Origin: Oerskovia flava
GTDB taxonomy: Bacteria; Actinomycetota; Actinomycetes; Actinomycetales; Cellulomonadaceae
Length of the DNA stretch: 64,000 nt
Direction of reading: 5' to 3'
NCBI RefSeq assembly: GCF_026163685.1
Contig: NZ_JAOXSR010000004.1
Location: forward strand, 186,001 to 250,000
In this document: piece after piece, positions 48,568-59,559 of the stretch
How the letters are laid out: each line of letters opens with the position of its first letter
Position numbering within the stretch: position 1 is the first letter of the stretch
Notes under the pieces: generated by a model
Database searches by the model: none
Seen by the model: the letters and a program-made list of their open reading frames with translations, nothing else
Told to the model about the DNA's origin: nothing
Translations under genes and position numbers: made by a program

Positions 48568-49716
48568 ATGAGACGTGTGACGAGACGTGTGACCGGGCGG
48601 TTGGCGGTGGTCGTGGTGAGCCTGGTGCTCGCGGTCCTCGCCGTCCCGGTCGTGGGACAGGGTGCGGCAGCGGCCGACGGAGGGTTCTCGGTCGCGGGCG
48701 GCACGATCTACGACGCGAACGGCAACGAGTTCGTCCCGCAGGGGGTCAATCACGCGCACGTGTGGTACCCGACCGAGACCGGATCGTTCGCCGACATCCG
48801 GGCCGCCGGGGCGAACACGGTCCGGGTGGTCCTCTCCGGCGGGAGGTACGGCACGAGCTCGGCCGGTGACGTGAGCACCGTGATCGAGCTCTGCAAGCAG
48901 AACGAGCTGGTCTGCATCCTCGAGAACCACGACACCACCGGGTACGGAGAGGACAGCAGCGCCCGGTCGCTGGCAGACGCAGCGCAGTACTGGGCGAGCA
49001 TCTCCTCCGTCCTTCGCGGGCAGGAGCGCCACGTCATGATCAACATCGGCAACGAGCCCTTCGGCAACGTCGGCTACGAGAGCTGGGCGGGTGACACGAT
49101 CTCGGCGATCTCCACGCTCCGGGCCGCCGGGCTCGAGCACACCCTCGTCGTCGACGCGCCCAACTGGGGTCAGGACTGGTCCTTCACCATGAGGGACGGC
49201 GCACCTGCTGTCGCCGCTGCCGACGCGAACACGGTGTTCAGCGTGCACATGTACGGCGTGTTCGACACCTCGGCGAAGGTGCGCGCCTACATCGACTCGT
49301 TCACGAGCCGCGACCTGCCGCTCCTGGTCGGCGAGTTCGGCGACCTCCACTCGGACGGCGACCCGGACGAGGCCACGATCATGAGCTACACGAGGTCCCA
49401 GGGGGTGGGCATGCTCGGGTGGTCGTGGTCGGGGAACACCGGTGGCGTCGAGTACCTCGACATGGTCACCGGTTTCGACGCCGCCTCGCTCACGCCCTGG
49501 GGTCAGCGCTTCGTCGACGGCGTCGACGGGCTGCGAGCCAGGGGGGCGGCCGTCGCGACCGTCTACGGCGAGGGTGCCGGGGGAGGCGACGGGCCCGGCA
49601 CGGCGCCGAACGGGTATCCCTACTGCGCGAGCGCCTCGTCCGACCCTGACGGGGACGGGTGGGGGTGGGAGAACAGTGCGTCGTGCGTGGTGCGCGGCTC
49701 CGCGGTCGACCGCTGA
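48568..49716 (+). CDS. Secreted GH5 subfamily-8 beta-mannanase with C-terminal DGDGWGWEN module
   Basis: The 382-residue protein starts with a Sec signal (RLAVVVVSLVLAVLAVPVVG, cleavage near AAAADG). The catalytic domain has PQGVNHAHVWYPTETGSF, ANTVRVVLSGG, INIGNEPFGN (acid/base Glu about 163), VVDAPNWGQDW and LLVGEFGDLH (nucleophile Glu about 256), as in GH5_8 endo-beta-1,4-mannanases. The last 35 residues contain YPYCASASSDPDGDGWGWEN and a paired Cys, resembling a CBM10-like tail. ATG 48568 follows AGGAGGAG; GTG 48565 is in frame. Operator site 3 lies upstream. Confidence 0.9.
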   Translation: MRRVTRRVTGRLAVVVVSLVLAVLAVPVVGQGAAAADGGFSVAGGTIYDANGNEFVPQGVNHAHVWYPTETGSFADIRAAGANTVRVVLSGGRYGTSSAGDVSTVIELCKQNELVCILENHDTTGYGEDSSARSLADAAQYWASISSVLRGQERHVMINIGNEPFGNVGYESWAGDTISAISTLRAAGLEHTLVVDAPNWGQDWSFTMRDGAPAVAAADANTVFSVHMYGVFDTSAKVRAYIDSFTSRDLPLLVGEFGDLHSDGDPDEATIMSYTRSQGVGMLGWSWSGNTGGVEYLDMVTGFDAASLTPWGQRFVDGVDGLRARGAAVATVYGEGAGGGDGPGTAPNGYPYCASASSDPDGDGWGWENSASCVVRGSAVDR

Positions 49717-49757
49717 CGGCGGTCGAGGAACGCGTCCGCGCGACGGAAGGACTGACA

Positions 49758-49769
49758 TGAACCGCTTCA
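49758..49769. promoter_or_regulatory. LacI-type operator (mannan locus, site 4)
   Basis: TGAACCGCTTCA is the reverse complement of TGAAGCGGTTCA and matches the core of site 3 at 11 of 12 positions. It lies 66 bases before the second mannanase ATG and inside the longer palindrome ATGAACCGCTTCAT (49757-49770). Confidence 0.65.
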
Positions 49770-49834
49770 TGAGAATCCACATCAACCGGGAGGCGCAAGG
49801 CGCTTCGTCTCCCGTGGGCGAACAAAGGAGTTCG

Positions 49835-51160
49835 ATGAATACCACTGGACGACGTCTCTCGAACCTGGCGGTGGTGTGGGGTGCTGCAGCGCTGGTCGCG
49901 CCTCTGCTCGCCGCCCCTGTCTCGGCGGCCGAGGGCACCGACCCCGGTATCCGCGTCGTCGACGGGCGAGTGGTCGAGCCCGACGGTTCGGACCTGGTGC
50001 TCCGAGGGATCAATCACGCGCACACGTGGTACCCCCAGCAGGTGGGGGCGTTCGCCGACATCAAGGCGACGGGCGCCAACGCGGTGCGGGTGGTGCTCTC
50101 GAGCGGTGACCAGTGGACCCGCAACGGACCGGAGGACGTCGCGTCGGTCGTGCACACGTGCGACGTCAACCGGCTCGTCTGCGCGCTCGAGGTCCACGAC
50201 ACGACCGGCCACGGCGACGAGTACGCCCCGGCGGCGATCACGCTGGACCAGGCGGTCGACTACTGGGAGGAGCTCTACCCGACTCTCGCCGGCACGCAGG
50301 ACCGGGTGCTCGTCAACATCGGCAACGAGCCGTTCGGGAACGGGGACGACGTCGTCGCGCGCTGGGCGCCCGAGACGGCGGCCGCCGTCCAGCGCTTGAG
50401 GGAGATCGGGTACGAGCACACGATCGTCGTCGATGCCCCGAACTGGGGTCAGGACTGGACGCGGACCATGGCCACGCAGGCGCAGCAGGTCTTCGACGCA
50501 GACCCGGACGGCAACACGGTCTTCTCCGTGCACATGTACGAGGTGTACGCCGACGGCCAGGTGGTCACCGACTATCTCGAGCGCTTCGTCGACGCGGGAC
50601 TCCCGCTGATCGTCGGCGAGTTCGGGCCTTCTCACTACGGCAACGACGTGGACGAGGACACGATCCTCGCCGAGACGCGCCGCCTGGGCCTCGGGTGGTT
50701 CGGATGGTCGTGGAGCGGGAACAGCGGGGGTGTCGAGGACCTGGACCTGGTCCTGGACTTCGATCCCCGCACGCCGTCCGTCTGGGGGACCCGGCTCATC
50801 GACGGTCCTGACGGCATCGAGGAGACCTCGGTCGAAGCCTCGGTGTTCGGTGATCGTGCCGACGGGTGCTCGGCGGAGCTGGAGATCCAGTACGTCTGGC
50901 CCGGCGGGTACCAGGGTCAGGTCCGTGTCCAGGTCGGCGACGCCCCGGTCAGCGCCTGGTCGACGTCCTGGAAGGTGCCGGGAGGGAGCGAGCTCGTGCA
51001 GACCTGGCACGGCGCACTGGAGGTCGACCGTGGGGTCGCCACCGTCGTGAGCGAGTCGTGGAACGGCAGCGTCCCGGCGAACGGGACCGTCGACTACGGC
51101 TTCACGAGCCGCGGCGAGGCGCCGGCGTCGCCACCGGTCGTGAGCTGCGCGGCGAGCTGA
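49835..51160 (+). CDS. Secreted GH5 subfamily-8 beta-mannanase with C-terminal CBM2
   Basis: A 441-residue protein with a Sec signal (NLAVVWGAAALVAPLLAAPV, cleavage near VSAAEG). The GH5_8 domain has LRGINHAHTWYPQQVGAF, VNIGNEPFGNG (acid/base Glu about 165), VVDAPNWGQDW and IVGEFGPSHYGND (nucleophile Glu about 262). The C-terminal 100 residues form a CBM2: first Cys in GCSAELEIQYVWPGGYQGQV, TSWKVPGG, VSESWNGSVPANG and a final Cys. The frame is open upstream, but AAAGGAG at 49824-49830 supports ATG 49835. It shares the core with the preceding gene but has a different binding module, suggesting duplication. Confidence 0.92.
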   Translation: MNTTGRRLSNLAVVWGAAALVAPLLAAPVSAAEGTDPGIRVVDGRVVEPDGSDLVLRGINHAHTWYPQQVGAFADIKATGANAVRVVLSSGDQWTRNGPEDVASVVHTCDVNRLVCALEVHDTTGHGDEYAPAAITLDQAVDYWEELYPTLAGTQDRVLVNIGNEPFGNGDDVVARWAPETAAAVQRLREIGYEHTIVVDAPNWGQDWTRTMATQAQQVFDADPDGNTVFSVHMYEVYADGQVVTDYLERFVDAGLPLIVGEFGPSHYGNDVDEDTILAETRRLGLGWFGWSWSGNSGGVEDLDLVLDFDPRTPSVWGTRLIDGPDGIEETSVEASVFGDRADGCSAELEIQYVWPGGYQGQVRVQVGDAPVSAWSTSWKVPGGSELVQTWHGALEVDRGVATVVSESWNGSVPANGTVDYGFTSRGEAPASPPVVSCAAS

Positions 51161-51165
51161 GAACA

Positions 51166-51195
51166 GGCCGCCCCTCGGCCTTCCGAGGGGCGGCC
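51166..51195. terminator. Bidirectional terminator between the second mannanase gene and mak
   Basis: A perfect 13-bp stem GGCCGCCCCTCGG / CCGAGGGGCGGCC with a CCTT loop starts 5 bases after the mannanase stop and ends 2 bases before the mak stop. Confidence 0.88.
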
Positions 51196-51197
51196 CG

Positions 51198-52667
51198 TCA
51201 GCCGTCGTGGACGATGCGGTCCACGGCGGCGAGCGGGATCGGTTCCCACGAGGGCCGGTTGCGGGACTCGTACACGACCTCGTAGAGCGCCTTGTCCAGC
51301 ACGAGCGCGCGGGTGATGGTCGCGGCGACCTCGTGCTGGGGGCCGGTGGCGCGTGCACGGTCGGCCTGCTCGTAGGCGTCGAGGAACGCCGTGCGGGCCT
51401 GCACGGCCCAGGTCGGGCGGCGTGCGTGCCCGACGGCGGCGGCGTAGTCGAACGAGCGGACGATCCCGGCGACGTCGCGCAGTGCGATGTCGGGTCGGGT
51501 GCGCTCGGCGACCGGGCGCAGCGGCTCGCCCTCGAAGTCGAGGACCTTCCAGCCGAAGCGTCGCGCGTGCAGCACCTGACCGAGGTGCAGGTCGCCGTGC
51601 ACGGTCTGCAGGCGGGGGACGTCGCTCGCCCCGCGCAGCCTGCTCGCGGTCCGGTCCCAGAACACGTCGATCTCGGTGGCCCGGCGCCCGAGCGGGACCG
51701 AGCGTTCCGTGGCCTCGCGGGCGCGCCGGCGCAGGTCGTCGACCAGCCATTCGACGTCGACCGGGGGACCGACCGGGAAGGCCGCGCGCAGTGCCGCGTG
51801 CATGTCGGCCACCACCCGGCCCAGGTCGGCGGCGAGCTCCGCGAAGGACGTGTCCCGCCCCGCGTACGCGCAGGCCAGCTCGAAGCCGTCCCGGGCTCCG
51901 TCGACGAGCTCGCTGAGGATCATGAGGTCGGCGGTACGGTCGTCGGCGAGCGTCGTCGAGCTGGCGGGCACGTCGCCCGGCTCCCACGAGACCGTGAGGG
52001 TCGCGACGGGTGCCGGCACGCCCTTCCAGCCGGTCGCCGTGAGCGCCCGCGGGATCGTCACGTCGGGGTTCGGCCCGATCGCGAGGGCACGCAGCACCTT
52101 CATCATGGTGCCGCCCGCGGTGTGCGGCAGGACCACCGAGCTGTTGGACTGCTCGACCGCGAGCGCGCGCGCCCCGGCGAGGTCCAGCGACGCCGGCGCC
52201 TCGCTCTCCCAGGCCGCGTGCTCGAGGAGCGCAGCCCAGCACGCGGGGTGCGCCGCGCCGTCGTGCACCGCGACGACGTCGTCGGTGCGCTCGTCGCCCG
52301 AGACGTAGCCGAGCAGGGTGGCGGCGGGCGCCCCCGGCATGCCGGGGGCACCACCGACGAGGGGCGGCGTGCTCTCCGGCACGAGCACGAGCGGCACCTG
52401 CACGACGAGGTCGACCCCGTCCCCGACGAGGCGCAGGAGGTGCACGACCACCCGCACTCCGGGCCACGTGGCGGCCGTCGTGCTCGGAACCGACAGCTCG
52501 TAGGACACCCACGGCACGTGCCGCACCACGACCCCCTTGACGGGGTACCAGCGGCGCGCCGGCATCCACGCGTCGAGCAGCTCGAGGAGCTCCGCGTCAG
52601 GCACCTCCGTGCGGCGGGCGGGCCGACGGGCGTCGACCCGCACGTCGGACGGTCCGGTGGTGGGCAT
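51198..52667 (-). CDS. mak: Maltokinase
   Basis: A 489-residue kinase of the aminoglycoside-phosphotransferase fold. The N-terminal domain has LDAWMPARRWYPVKGV, and the kinase core has VEQSNSSVVLPHTAGGTMMK, the catalytic loop TVHGDLHLGQVLHARRFGWK and VLDFEGEPLRPVAERTRPDI (metal site), as in Mak/Pep2. It phosphorylates maltose from trehalose synthase to maltose-1-phosphate, the GlgE substrate. ATG 52667 has AGGAG at 52676-52680 (minus strand). It is a separate gene 68 bases after treS, not fused to it. Confidence 0.94.
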   Translation of the reverse strand: MPTTGPSDVRVDARRPARRTEVPDAELLELLDAWMPARRWYPVKGVVVRHVPWVSYELSVPSTTAATWPGVRVVVHLLRLVGDGVDLVVQVPLVLVPESTPPLVGGAPGMPGAPAATLLGYVSGDERTDDVVAVHDGAAHPACWAALLEHAAWESEAPASLDLAGARALAVEQSNSSVVLPHTAGGTMMKVLRALAIGPNPDVTIPRALTATGWKGVPAPVATLTVSWEPGDVPASSTTLADDRTADLMILSELVDGARDGFELACAYAGRDTSFAELAADLGRVVADMHAALRAAFPVGPPVDVEWLVDDLRRRAREATERSVPLGRRATEIDVFWDRTASRLRGASDVPRLQTVHGDLHLGQVLHARRFGWKVLDFEGEPLRPVAERTRPDIALRDVAGIVRSFDYAAAVGHARRPTWAVQARTAFLDAYEQADRARATGPQHEVAATITRALVLDKALYEVVYESRNRPSWEPIPLAAVDRIVHDG

Positions 52668-52735
52668 CGTGTCAGCTCCTGCGATCGGCTCGGGTCGGTC
52701 GGGTCCGTCCACTGCGTGGCCCGGGGCGGCGCCGG

Positions 52736-54477
<1,742 letters not shown>

Positions 54478-54481
<4 letters not shown>

Positions 54482-56643
54482 GGGTTCCTCACGTGCACGA
54501 TGTGGGCGACCTGCTGCTGCGGGTCGAGGCGGACGAAGGGCTGCGCACCCCAGCCGAAGCTGGCGCCCGAGAGGACGTCGTGGGCGACGAACCTCGGCGC
54601 GAACGGGTCGGCGTCGGCCGGCGCGTCGAGGCCGATCGCGGGCAGGTCGAGGTACACGACGGCCTCCTGGGTGTGCCACGGGTCGAGGGTGACGACCACG
54701 ATGATCGTGTCGTCCTCGCCGTCGGCGGTGTGCCGGCCCGGCAGGTGGCGGGAGAACGCCAGCACCTGGTCGTTGCTCGTCGGGTGCACCGTGAGGTTGC
54801 GCAGCTGGCGCAGCGCTGGGTGCTCGCGACGGATCTCGTTGAGCCGGGTGAGCAGGGTCGAGATGCCGATCGCGTCCGCCGCGGCCCAGTCGCGGGGCTT
54901 GAACTCGTACTTCTCGTTGTCGATCTGCTCCTCGACGCCCGGGCGGGGCACGTTCTCCACCAGCTCGTACCCGGCGTACACCCCCCAGGTGGGGGCGCCG
55001 GTCGCGGCGAGCGCGGCGCGGATCGCGAACCCGGCCACCCCGCCGTGCTGCAGGTAGGGCGGGAGGATGTCGTGCGTCGTCGGCCAGAAGGACGGCCGCA
55101 TGTAGGCGCCCGCGGGGCCGGAGACCTCCTCGAGGTACTCCGCCAGCTCGGTCTTCGTGTTGCGCCACGTGAAGTACGTATAGGACTGGTGGAACCCGAT
55201 CCGCGCGAGCGTGTGCATCATCGCGGGCTTGGTGAACGCCTCCGACAGGAAGATCACCTCGGGGTTCGTGCGCCGCACCTCGGCGAGCAGCCACTCCCAG
55301 AACTCCAGCGGCTTGGTGTGCGGGTTGTCGACGCGGAACGCCGTCACGCCCCGGTCGATCCACACGCGCACGACCCGCAGCACCTCGGCGTAGATGCCCT
55401 CGGGGTCGTTGTCGAAGTTCAGCGGGTAGATGTCCTGGTACTTCTTCGGCGGGTTCTCCGCGTACGCGATCGAGCCGTCCGCGCGCGTCGTGAACCACTC
55501 CGGGTGCTCCGTGACCCACGGGTGGTCCGGCGAGCACTGCAGGGCGAGGTCGATCGCCACCTCCATGCGGTGGCGCCGCGCCTCGCGGACGAACGCCTTG
55601 AACGTGCGTTCGCTGCCCAGCTCCGGGTGGATCGCGTCGTGGCCGCCGTCCGCGGAGCCGATCGCGTAGGGGGAGCCCGGGTCGCCCGGCAGCGCCGTGA
55701 GCGAGTTGTTGCGGCCCTTGCGGTGCGTCCGGCCGATCGGGTGCACCGGGGTGAGGTAGACGACGTCGAACCCCATGGCCGCGATCGCGGGCAGCCGCCG
55801 CGCCGCACTCGTGAAGGTCCCCGACCGCCAGGTGCCGTTCTTCAGGCGGCGGGCGCCCTCCGAGCGGGGGAACATCTCGTACCAGGACCCGGCGAGCGCG
55901 AGCGGGCGCTGCACCTCGAGCGGGTACGTGACCGACGGCGAGACCAGGTCGCGGAGCGGGCTGCGCCCCAGCGCCTCGTGCACCTCGGGGGAGGTCGCGG
56001 CCGCGAGCCGGGCCAGCGCCGGGCGGGTCGTGTCCGCGAGCGCCGCGGCGGCGTCGGCGACCGTGCGCGTGTCGGCCGCGTCGCGGCCCGGGACGTCCGC
56101 GATGCGGTCGAACAGCCGCACCCCCTCGGCGAGCATGAGGTCGACGTCGACGCCCGCCTCGATCTTGATCGTCGCGTCGTGCACCCACGTGCCGTACGGG
56201 TCGCTCCACGCCTCGACGCGGAACGACCAGTCGCCGAGCGCGTCGGGCTGGACCGTCGCCCGGAAGCGGTCGAGGCCGGGGGCGACGTCGACCATGGGCG
56301 CGCGCGAGTGGACGGAACCGTCCGGGCCGACGAGCACGGCCGTCGCCGCGACGGCGTCGTGACCCTCGCGGAACACCGTCGCCTCGATCGGCACCATCTC
56401 GCCGACCACGGCCTTCGCCGGCCACCGGCCGCCCTCGACGACGGGGGACAGCTCCAGGACGGGGATGCGGCCGATGCCCGGTCCGCCGGTCGCCGAGACG
56501 GACCGGGCGGGCGCGACGGCGGGGTCGGGCGTGGGCGTAGCCCCGGGTGAAGTGTGAGGAGCAGGTTCGGGTGCTGGCGTGCGAGCGACGGTCGGAGCGG
56601 ACCCGGTCGACGGGCGGCGGGAACGGGCGGCGGGTGCAGTCAC
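54478..56643 (-). CDS. glgE: Alpha-1,4-glucan:maltose-1-phosphate maltosyltransferase
   Basis: About 721 residues of a GH13_3 enzyme. The N-domain includes [20 protein letters not shown]; the barrel has [38 protein letters not shown] (nucleophile Asp about 439) and [17 protein letters not shown] (acid/base Glu about 468). It extends alpha-glucan using maltose-1-phosphate. GTG 56643 is preferred because TACCGT lies 6 bases upstream and would give a leaderless mRNA; ATG 56679 is also open and would add 12 residues, but neither has a ribosome site. It is divergent from glgP. Confidence 0.94.
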
Positions 56644-56803
56644 GTGCTCACGGTATCGAGACACCGGGTGCGGTGGCATGCGCTAGCGGGGTTCGCCCGG
56701 ACGCGTCGTGGCGCGATCAACGCCAGAAAGTTCATGCAAGCGTTACACGTCGGTGCACACAGCGGTGCACCACCCCCTTGCGCACCTGCGTAAGGTCAGA
56801 CCC
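56644..56803. promoter_or_regulatory. glgE-glgP divergent promoter region with GGTGCAC inverted repeat
   Basis: Contains TAAGGT at 56791-56796, whose start site would fall on the glgP GTG (leaderless). GGTGCAC (56752-56758) and GTGCACC (56765-56771) form a 7-bp inverted repeat around six bases, a possible operator. TGCAAGCGTTACA (from 56735) is loosely LacI-like. Regulation of glucan storage through this region is likely but the factor is unknown. Confidence 0.45.
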
Positions 56804-59410
56804 GTGAGAGCGATCCGACGATTCACCGTCCGCACCGTCCTGCCCGCCGCGCTGCAGTCGCTCGACGACCTCGCGCACAACCTCCGCTGGTCGTGGCACG
56901 CCCCGACCCGCGACCTCTTCGCCGGGATCGACCCCGAGCTGTGGGCGACCGTCAAGGGCGACCCGGTCGCCCTGATCGGCGCGCTCGGCTCCGAGCGGCT
57001 CGCCGGTCTCGCGAGCGACGAGCACTTCGTCGAGCAGGTCCGCGCGGCCGCCGCCGACCTGCGCCGCTACCTCGAGGATCCCCTGTGGTACCAGGAGCAG
57101 GACGCGGCGGCGTCCGCCGAGGGCGCGGGCCTGCCCGCCGCCATCGCCTACTTCTCGCCCGAGTTCGGCATCACGTCCGTGCTGCCCCAGTACTCCGGCG
57201 GACTCGGCATCCTCGCGGGCGACCACCTCAAGAGCGCCTCCGACCTCGGGGTGCCGATCGTCGGCGTCGGGCTCCTGTACGGCGCCGGGTACTTCAAGCA
57301 GTCCCTGACGCGCGACGCGTGGCAGGTCGAGACGTACCCGCTGCTCGACCCCGACGGGCTGCCCCTGACCATCCTGCGCGAGGACGACGGCACGCCCGCC
57401 CGCGTCACCCTCGCGCTGCCCGGCGGCCGGTCGCTGCACGCCCACGTCTGGGTCGCCGCCGTCGGCCGGGTCCCGCTGCTGCTGCTCGACTCGAACGTCC
57501 CGGGCAACGACGAGGCCGCGCGCAAGGTCACCGACCGGCTCTACGGCGGCGGCGGCGAGCACCGCCTCCAGCAGGAGCTGCTGCTCGGCGTGGGTGGTGT
57601 GCGCGCGCTGCGGCTGTGGTCGCGGCTCACCGGCGCACCGGCGCCCGAGGTCTACCACACCAACGAGGGGCACGCCGGGTTCCTCGGCGTCGAACGCATC
57701 CGCGAGCTCGTGGCCGAGCAGGGCCTCACGGTCCCCGAGGCGCTCGAGGCCGTGCGGGCCGCGACGGTCTTCACGACCCACACCCCCGTGCCGGCCGGCA
57801 TCGACCGGTTCGGTGCGGACCTCGTCGCCCAGTACTTCGGCGGCGACAACGCCATCGACGGCGTCCCCCTCGACGAGATCCTCGCGCTCGGCGCCGAGGA
57901 CTACGAGGGCGGCGACCCGACCGTGTTCAACATGGCCGTCATGGGGCTGCGCCTCGGCGGTCGCGCGAACGGGGTCTCCCTGCTCCACGGCGAGGTCTCG
58001 CGCGGGATGTTCGAGGGCTTGTGGCCGGGCTTCGACGCCCGCGAGGTCCCCATCACGTCGATCACCAACGGTGTCCACTCGCCCACCTGGGTCGACCCCA
58101 AGCTCGCGGCGCTCGCGAGCGACCGGCTCGGGCTGGACGAGCTCACGGCCGAGGTCGCGTCGTCGGGCTGGCTGCGCGGCGAGCACGAGGGCGGCATCGG
58201 CGACGCCGAGCTGTGGGGCATGCGCCGCGAGCTGCGCGCCCAGCTCGTCGACGAGGCGCGCCACCGCGTGCGCAAGTCGTGGCGGGAGCGCGGCGCCAGC
58301 CCGGCCGAGCTCGGCTGGGTCGACGACGTCCTGTCGCCCGACGTGCTGACCATCGGGTTCGCCCGGCGGGTGCCGACGTACAAGCGCCTCACGCTCATGC
58401 TGCGCGACCCGGCGCGGCTGCGCGCGCTGCTGCTGCACCCCGAGCGGCCCGTGCAGCTCATCGTCGCCGGGAAGTCGCACCCGGCCGACGACCAGGGCAA
58501 GCGCCTCATCCAGCAGCTCGTGCGCTTCACCGACGAGCACGACGTGCGCCACCGCATCGTCTTCCTGCCGAACTACGACATCGCGATGGCGCAGTCGCTC
58601 TACCCGGGCTGCGACGTCTGGCTCAACAACCCGCTGCGCCCGCTCGAGGCGTCGGGGACGTCGGGGATGAAGTCGGCGCTCAACGGCGGGCTCAACCTGT
58701 CGATCCTCGACGGGTGGTGGGACGAGTGGTTCGACGGCGAGAACGGCTGGGCGATCCCGACCGCCGACGGCGTCGAGGACCCCGACCGTCGTGACGACCT
58801 CGAGGCCGCTGCGCTGTACGACCTCGTCGAGACGCAGGTCGCCGCCCGGTTCTACGACCGTGACGCCGACGGCGTGCCGGGCCGGTGGCTCGAGATGGTG
58901 CGCCACACCCTCGCGACGCTCGGCCCGAAGGTCCAGGCGACCCGGATGGTCTCGGAGTACGTGCACCGGCTCTACGCACCGGCGGCTGTCGCCGGGCGGA
59001 CGCTCGACCGCGGCGGCTACGGGCCGGCACGCGAGCTCGCCCGCTGGAAGCGCACGGTGCGCGACGGCTGGTCGCACGTGCGCGTCGACCACCTCGAGTC
59101 CGGGGGCATCGGTGAGGTGCCGCAGGTCGGGGACACCCTGACCGTGCGGGCCTACGTCTCCCTCGGCGACCTGTCGCCGCAGGACGTCGAGGTGCAGGTC
59201 GTGCACGGGCGTGTCACCGAGGCCGACGTCATCGAGGAGTTCTCCGTGCAGCCGCTCGCGCTCGCGGAGTCCTACGAGGCGGGCCGGCACGCGTTCGCCG
59301 GCACCGTCGAGCTGGAGGCGTCCGGACCGTTCGGCTACACCGTGCGCATCGTCCCGCGCCACGACGGCCTCGCGAGCCCGGTCGAGCTGGGCCTCGTCGC
59401 GAACGCCTGA
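56804..59410 (+). CDS. glgP: Alpha-glucan (glycogen/maltodextrin) phosphorylase
   Basis: An 868-residue GT35 phosphorylase of the shorter actinobacterial type, starting VRAIRRFTVRTVLPAALQSL with LDDLAHNLRWSWHAPTRDLF. It shows AYFSPEFGITSVLPQYSGGL, YHTNEGHAGFLGVERI and LEASGTSGMKSALNGGLNLS, where the Lys binds pyridoxal phosphate. It releases glucose-1-phosphate from alpha-glucan ends. GTG 56804 fits a TAAGGT leaderless promoter; an open stretch upstream is not conserved. It is divergent from glgE, linking glucan breakdown and synthesis. Confidence 0.95.
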   Translation: MRAIRRFTVRTVLPAALQSLDDLAHNLRWSWHAPTRDLFAGIDPELWATVKGDPVALIGALGSERLAGLASDEHFVEQVRAAAADLRRYLEDPLWYQEQDAAASAEGAGLPAAIAYFSPEFGITSVLPQYSGGLGILAGDHLKSASDLGVPIVGVGLLYGAGYFKQSLTRDAWQVETYPLLDPDGLPLTILREDDGTPARVTLALPGGRSLHAHVWVAAVGRVPLLLLDSNVPGNDEAARKVTDRLYGGGGEHRLQQELLLGVGGVRALRLWSRLTGAPAPEVYHTNEGHAGFLGVERIRELVAEQGLTVPEALEAVRAATVFTTHTPVPAGIDRFGADLVAQYFGGDNAIDGVPLDEILALGAEDYEGGDPTVFNMAVMGLRLGGRANGVSLLHGEVSRGMFEGLWPGFDAREVPITSITNGVHSPTWVDPKLAALASDRLGLDELTAEVASSGWLRGEHEGGIGDAELWGMRRELRAQLVDEARHRVRKSWRERGASPAELGWVDDVLSPDVLTIGFARRVPTYKRLTLMLRDPARLRALLLHPERPVQLIVAGKSHPADDQGKRLIQQLVRFTDEHDVRHRIVFLPNYDIAMAQSLYPGCDVWLNNPLRPLEASGTSGMKSALNGGLNLSILDGWWDEWFDGENGWAIPTADGVEDPDRRDDLEAAALYDLVETQVAARFYDRDADGVPGRWLEMVRHTLATLGPKVQATRMVSEYVHRLYAPAAVAGRTLDRGGYGPARELARWKRTVRDGWSHVRVDHLESGGIGEVPQVGDTLTVRAYVSLGDLSPQDVEVQVVHGRVTEADVIEEFSVQPLALAESYEAGRHAFAGTVELEASGPFGYTVRIVPRHDGLASPVELGLVANA

Positions 59411-59413
59411 CCC

Positions 59414-59492
59414 CGAGGTAGAGCCCCTGTCGCCGAGATAGAGCTCTGGTTGCGTACCAGGGTTCTACCTCGGCGACGGGCGTTCTACCTCG
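59414..59492. repeat. AGGTAGAAC repeat array A (2 direct + 2 inverted copies)
   Basis: Direct copies CGAGGTAGAG (59414) and CGAGATAGAG (59434) are 20 bases apart. Inverted copies GTTCTACCTCG (59462 and 59482) are also 20 apart. The outer and inner pairs could fold into one long hairpin just after the glgP stop. Confidence 0.8.
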
Positions 59493-59559
59493 GCGGGAGT
59501 TGTCCACAGATGTGGGGGAGCTCCCCGTCTTGGGTGGTCTCATTCGGCACGCTGAGCGC

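Noticed and set aside
56732-59362. 876-residue minus-strand open frame opposite glgP
   Set aside because: It is a shadow of the phosphorylase gene with no family motifs.
59500-59508. Perfect TTGTCCACA DnaA box
   Set aside because: A single isolated box next to array A, without other boxes or AT-rich DNA, does not support an origin or regulatory site.
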